From: a virus
DNA length: 25,510 nucleotides
Strand: one strand, 5' to 3'
Virus record (IMG/VR): IMGVR_UViG_3300040801_006120
Location: 1-25,510 of that record
In this document: positions 23,178 to 25,510 of the stretch, piece by piece
Numbering within the stretch: position 1 is the first letter of the stretch
Layout: each line of letters begins with the position of its first letter
Notes under the pieces: model-generated
Seen by the model: the letters and a program-made list of their open reading frames with translations, nothing else
What the model was told of the DNA's origin: nothing
Database searches by the model: none
Program-made: the position numbers and the translations under genes

Positions 23178-23933
23178 TTCGGATAATCCAGCAGAGTTAG
23201 AACGCAACAGCATTTCTGCATTATCCTCCGACTGGAGGTCAGGCACGCACCTGACGATCTTATCGAAGGACCGCCTCAGTAAGCAGTCTTTGATGGTCGG
23301 CAAGTGCTGAGATTGAATTGCCCATTCCAGCTTGGTCTTTCCCTGACTTCCGCCCTTGGAGATAAGAAATCCTGAACTGCTAAGCTTTTTGACAAGTTGC
23401 AATGCCTCTTTTCGAATATCTGGAAAGTCGGGATTTTTAACGGGAGCCTGACCAAATAGATTTTGCTCAGTTGTCCAATGGTGGCCGCTGGTGTTCTTCG
23501 CCCAACTCTTGTTGCGAATCAATTTACACATGATGGCAACGAACGCAGCTTGCGATTGAGTAAGATACCAGTTTTGACAAGGAATTAGGTTCGCATGGGG
23601 TGACACTAACCAATCGTACAAGGCGTCAATGCTATCGATCTTCCGGGGTACGACTACGGGATCAATTAAACCATAAAGTTGATTAGCGTCACGATTATGT
23701 AAAGCGTGTAATTTTACGATCTTGGGTAACGCCTCATTCTTTTGCTTCTTTTCTCGCAATTCATGCAGATAGCGCTTCCATATCTTCGACGGAGGATGGT
23801 AATCATCCTCTTCAAATGCTCTGACCCACTCCCAGATGTAATCGTCGTTCGATATACCCTGTAAGCGCTCAATTAAATCCACACGCTCACCTGGATCAGA
23901 TAGCCCCCCAATGATGATGATTCGCTCGGACAT
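23142..23933 (-). CDS. Unknown protein, second gene of an AT-rich minus-strand operon (263 aa)
   Basis: AT-richer than all phage genes. The ATG has an AGGTGGG-like site just before it and follows the LOTUS gene by 24 nt. It starts with a hydrophobic strand and turn (SERIIIIGGLSDPGERVDLI) reminiscent of a Rossmann-like or TIR-like first strand. A charged, Trp-containing segment follows (YIWEWVRAFEEDD, KIWKRYLHELREKK). Residues about 140-215 appear to be a winged helix (TQSQAAFVAIMCKLI, then RKEALQLVKKLSSSGFLI and SKGGSQGKTKLEWAI). No active-site signature is certain. Its partner carries an RNA-binding-type LOTUS domain, so an effector or DNA/RNA-binding regulator working with it is a reasonable guess, not more. 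Confidence 0.75.
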   Translation of the reverse strand: MSERIIIIGGLSDPGERVDLIERLQGISNDDYIWEWVRAFEEDDYHPPSKIWKRYLHELREKKQKNEALPKIVKLHALHNRDANQLYGLIDPVVVPRKIDSIDALYDWLVSPHANLIPCQNWYLTQSQAAFVAIMCKLIRNKSWAKNTSGHHWTTEQNLFGQAPVKNPDFPDIRKEALQLVKKLSSSGFLISKGGSQGKTKLEWAIQSQHLPTIKDCLLRRSFDKIVRCVPDLQSEDNAEMLLRSNSAGLSERILATCRSRTE

Positions 23934-23957
23934 GGTCCCACCTGCTTACTGGAACAG

Positions 23958-24836
23958 TCACCGAGCGACGAAGTACTTCCGAATATAAACAAGAGGTATT
24001 TCCAGCTTGTCAAGATCGTTTAGCGACATATCTGAGATGATTGATTTGATGGCCTCGCGATACTTATTTGCGTCGGACTTCGATAGAAGGTCAGGAATGC
24101 GATCGTGGTTGAAAGAATCTGAATTGAGCTTTTTATCATTCCGGCTAAATAGCAGCTGTTTCGGTACGCCGTTTTCAGCAGCCCACGATTTTACGTAATC
24201 CAGTACGCGCTCACGACGATATTCGGCCCATTTCGCGCGTACGGCATCGTCGCCTTCCTGCAAGAACTCCTTCCAACTGATCCACCATCGATCGTCACGA
24301 TGAAATATCGAATCCGAGCTTTTTCCAATCGCTTTTAAGAAACTTTCAGCCCATTGCTTCTGCGTTTCACTCGAAATTGAACTCAGAACAACCTTGCTGG
24401 AATCATCTGATACGGAATCTAATTCCGCTAGTGGCACTTGGGTGACAGCACCTGATTCACGATCTAAAACATACGATTCTGTTGCTGACAAAAACACGAA
24501 GGCTTTCCACACGTCGTCACGCAGCCAATTATTTTGTTGCTCAACTTGAGCATACGTAGGTTTGATCGAACTTGACCCGGCGTCTAATTTGGGAAGTGAC
24601 AGCCCAGGTTCAACCAGTAGGTGACCGACTTCTTTTCGACGATGAAGAAGCCCTAGCTCTTCCCCCTTTTTGACGAGATCGGCCAGCTTTTGGCAGCCTA
24701 CGTCCGAGTAGTCAAAATCAGGATATATAGCTTTGAGTTCGTCGGCTAGTTTCGCGCCATGAACAGGCCTGTCGGCATTGCGGACGATTTCGGCCAATAC
24801 TTGAACAACTTGATTTAACGATGTGGGTGCATTCAT
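23958..24836 (-). CDS. LOTUS/OST-HTH domain protein, first gene of the minus-strand operon (292 aa)
   Basis: AGGA lies nine bases ahead of the ATG. Residues 10-75 form a good LOTUS/OST-HTH domain: QVVQVLAEIVRNADRP, AKLADELKAIYPDFDYSDVG, QKLADLVKKGEELGLL. The conserved P-x-F and following G-x2-K-L are all present. Bacterial LOTUS domains bind RNA, often G-quadruplex-like, and are frequently linked to NYN ribonuclease domains. No NYN Asp motif is visible here. Instead residues about 105-205 hold a second domain (LRDDVWKAFVFLSATESYVLD..., then ISSETQKQWAESFLKAI), which may be the OST-HTH-associated type. The C-terminal 60 residues are helical and charged. The LOTUS call is fairly firm; the function of the rest is unknown. 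Confidence 0.8.
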   Translation of the reverse strand: MNAPTSLNQVVQVLAEIVRNADRPVHGAKLADELKAIYPDFDYSDVGCQKLADLVKKGEELGLLHRRKEVGHLLVEPGLSLPKLDAGSSSIKPTYAQVEQQNNWLRDDVWKAFVFLSATESYVLDRESGAVTQVPLAELDSVSDDSSKVVLSSISSETQKQWAESFLKAIGKSSDSIFHRDDRWWISWKEFLQEGDDAVRAKWAEYRRERVLDYVKSWAAENGVPKQLLFSRNDKKLNSDSFNHDRIPDLLSKSDANKYREAIKSIISDMSLNDLDKLEIPLVYIRKYFVAR

Positions 24837-24867
24837 ACTGAGACATCCTATTAAAAATATGGCATAG

Positions 24868-24892
24868 TCCCTAAGATTTTGTACTCTAGGGA
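24868..24892. repeat. Inverted repeat TCCCTA-N13-TAGGGA, candidate operator
   Basis: TCCCTA (24868-24873) and TAGGGA (24887-24892) are exact inverted copies 13 bases apart. They lie 32 to 56 bases upstream of the LOTUS gene ATG, where a promoter is expected. A dimeric repressor, perhaps one of the two operon proteins, could bind here. Confidence 0.45.
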
Positions 24893-25134
24893 ACTAAGCC
24901 AAAGTTTTATGTTGCCTCAGCTTTCGCCAGCGTTCTCATGTATGAGGGGCATAGCCAGGTGCTGAGTACCAAGCGTATGCTCTGAACCTCGTGAACGAAG
25001 ACGGTCCTGTACTCAAAGCAAATGCTCTGGTCAGGTAGGCATAGTATCGGCTTCAATTTATCCCTTGTCAAGCCCAAAACTGCTGCAGAGCGCTTTTCTG
25101 CCTTGATGACGCGAAGAGTATCGACAAATCCATG

Positions 25135-25162
25135 TTGACGGACGGTTTATGTACGGTATGCT
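25135..25162 (+). promoter_or_regulatory. Promoter of the UmuD-like gene, giving a near-leaderless mRNA
   Basis: TTGACG (25135-25140) and TATGCT (25157-25162) are 16 bases apart. A start six or seven bases downstream falls at 25168-25169, that is at the ATG itself. No Shine-Dalgarno precedes that ATG, which agrees with leaderless translation as for lambda cI from its maintenance promoter. Confidence 0.55.
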
Positions 25163-25168
25163 TCTGAC

Positions 25169-25510
25169 ATGCCTCCGAGCCGATGGATAGCCCGCAACTT
25201 CATCTTCTGCGGCTACATCTCCGCCGGATTCCCCAGCCCCGCCGAGGGCTTCGAGGACGACAGCCTCGACCTGCACGCCCATATCGTCCGCAACCCCGCC
25301 GCCACCTACTACTACCGCGTCCAGGGCGACGACCTACGCGATGAGTGCATCCAGGACGGCAGCATCCTGGTGGTGGACCGCAGCATCAACCCCCGCCCCG
25401 GCCGGCTCGCCGTCGTCGAGGAAGACGGGGCCTTCTTCGTCGAACGCATCACCCGCAAGCCCTGCACCGTATTCGGCTGCATCACCGCCATCGTCTACCG
25501 GGTGAAGTGA
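25169..25510 (+). CDS. UmuD-like S24-family protein without catalytic dyad
   Basis: 113 aa, stop at the window edge. An in-frame TGA 33 bases upstream bars a longer form. The alignment to UmuD is clear: an AGFPSPAEG segment (A19-G20 at the self-cleavage position), NPAATYYYRVQGD, then DGSILVVDRSI, PGRLAVVEEDGAFFVERI and a final VYRVK. However, the nucleophile Ser of the GDSM motif is D55 here (GDDL), and the catalytic Lys of the FTVK strand is E92 (FFVERI). A loop of about 20 residues before the last strand is also missing. It cannot self-cleave by the known mechanism. It may dimerise with host UmuD or bind a Y-family polymerase; a umuC gene could follow outside the window. Not a classical CI, since there is no HTH. 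Confidence 0.8.
   Translation: MPPSRWIARNFIFCGYISAGFPSPAEGFEDDSLDLHAHIVRNPAATYYYRVQGDDLRDECIQDGSILVVDRSINPRPGRLAVVEEDGAFFVERITRKPCTVFGCITAIVYRVK

Larger units (their letters stand above)
24837..25168. promoter_or_regulatory. AT-rich divergent intergenic region
   Basis: No convincing gene lies in these 332 bases, which separate the minus-strand operon from the UmuD-like gene. The left part should hold the operon promoter; no -35/-10 pair close to consensus is seen on the minus strand. It contains the inverted repeat at 24868-24892 and three copies of GGCATAG at 24861, 24948 and 25038, spaced 87 and 90 bases. The right end holds the promoter at 25135-25162. The rest shows nothing recognisable. 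Confidence 0.5.

Noticed and set aside
25131-25171. LexA/SOS box upstream of the UmuD-like gene
   Set aside because: Neither CTGT-N8-ACAG nor the Gram-positive or GTTC-type boxes is present. CATGT...ACATG arms are 31 bases apart and too short to claim.
25058-25282. Small antisense ORF over the UmuD-like start
   Set aside because: No family match, and it overlaps the promoter and N-terminus of a well-supported gene.

Overview
The window is most of an integrated HK97-type siphovirus (prophage). GC is high (about 65% by eye) across nearly all of it, with tightly packed, mostly plus-strand genes that often overlap at ATGA. The host cannot be proven from sequence alone. The high GC, the atypical tyrosine recombinase without the usual first catalytic Arg, and the phage-borne sigma-like protein together make me think of Planctomycetota, but this is a weak inference.

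Layout. 1-1389: integrase. 1390-1731: AT-richer control region with repeated GYAATGT boxes and a near-consensus promoter at 1531-1559, followed by a structured leader. 1732-6958: early/middle genes. These are two small unknowns, a tandem winged-helix replication-initiator-like protein whose gene carries an array of 12-bp direct repeats (candidate origin), a sigma-70-like factor, an HNH endonuclease, a two-HTH protein and three unknowns. Intergenic stem-loops and terminator-like hairpins divide this block. 7058-10010: DNA modification block with a C5-cytosine methyltransferase, a second recognisable protein encoded in another frame of the same DNA, a ParB-domain/N4-N6 methyltransferase, and a PLD-like protein. 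10007-17991: packaging and head genes in classical order (small and large terminase, portal, prohead protease, capsid, two small paralogues, connectors, gp10-like, DUF3168-like). 18008-23131: tail genes (tube protein, tail chaperone pair joined by a slippery GGGAAAC heptamer, tape measure, two unknown distal proteins). No lysis cassette, replicative helicase or classical CI/Cro pair is visible.

At 23132 composition falls abruptly to roughly 45-50% GC and the strand flips. A two-gene minus-strand operon follows: a LOTUS/OST-HTH protein, then an unknown 263-aa protein with a possible winged helix. It has its own upstream dyad. It looks like imported cargo (moron, defence or regulatory module) and is the best candidate for an undescribed system. 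GC-rich DNA returns at about 25169 with a short UmuD-like protein lacking both catalytic residues of the Ser-Lys dyad. It has a promoter placed so that its mRNA would be nearly leaderless.

How the genes fit together. The integrase establishes lysogeny. The winged-helix protein and its internal repeats may start replication, and the sigma-like and HTH proteins may switch transcription. The methyltransferases probably protect the phage DNA, and the HNH nuclease and terminase package it. The head and tail genes build a long-tailed virion. The AT-rich pair and the UmuD-like gene probably serve lysogen or host functions rather than virion assembly.
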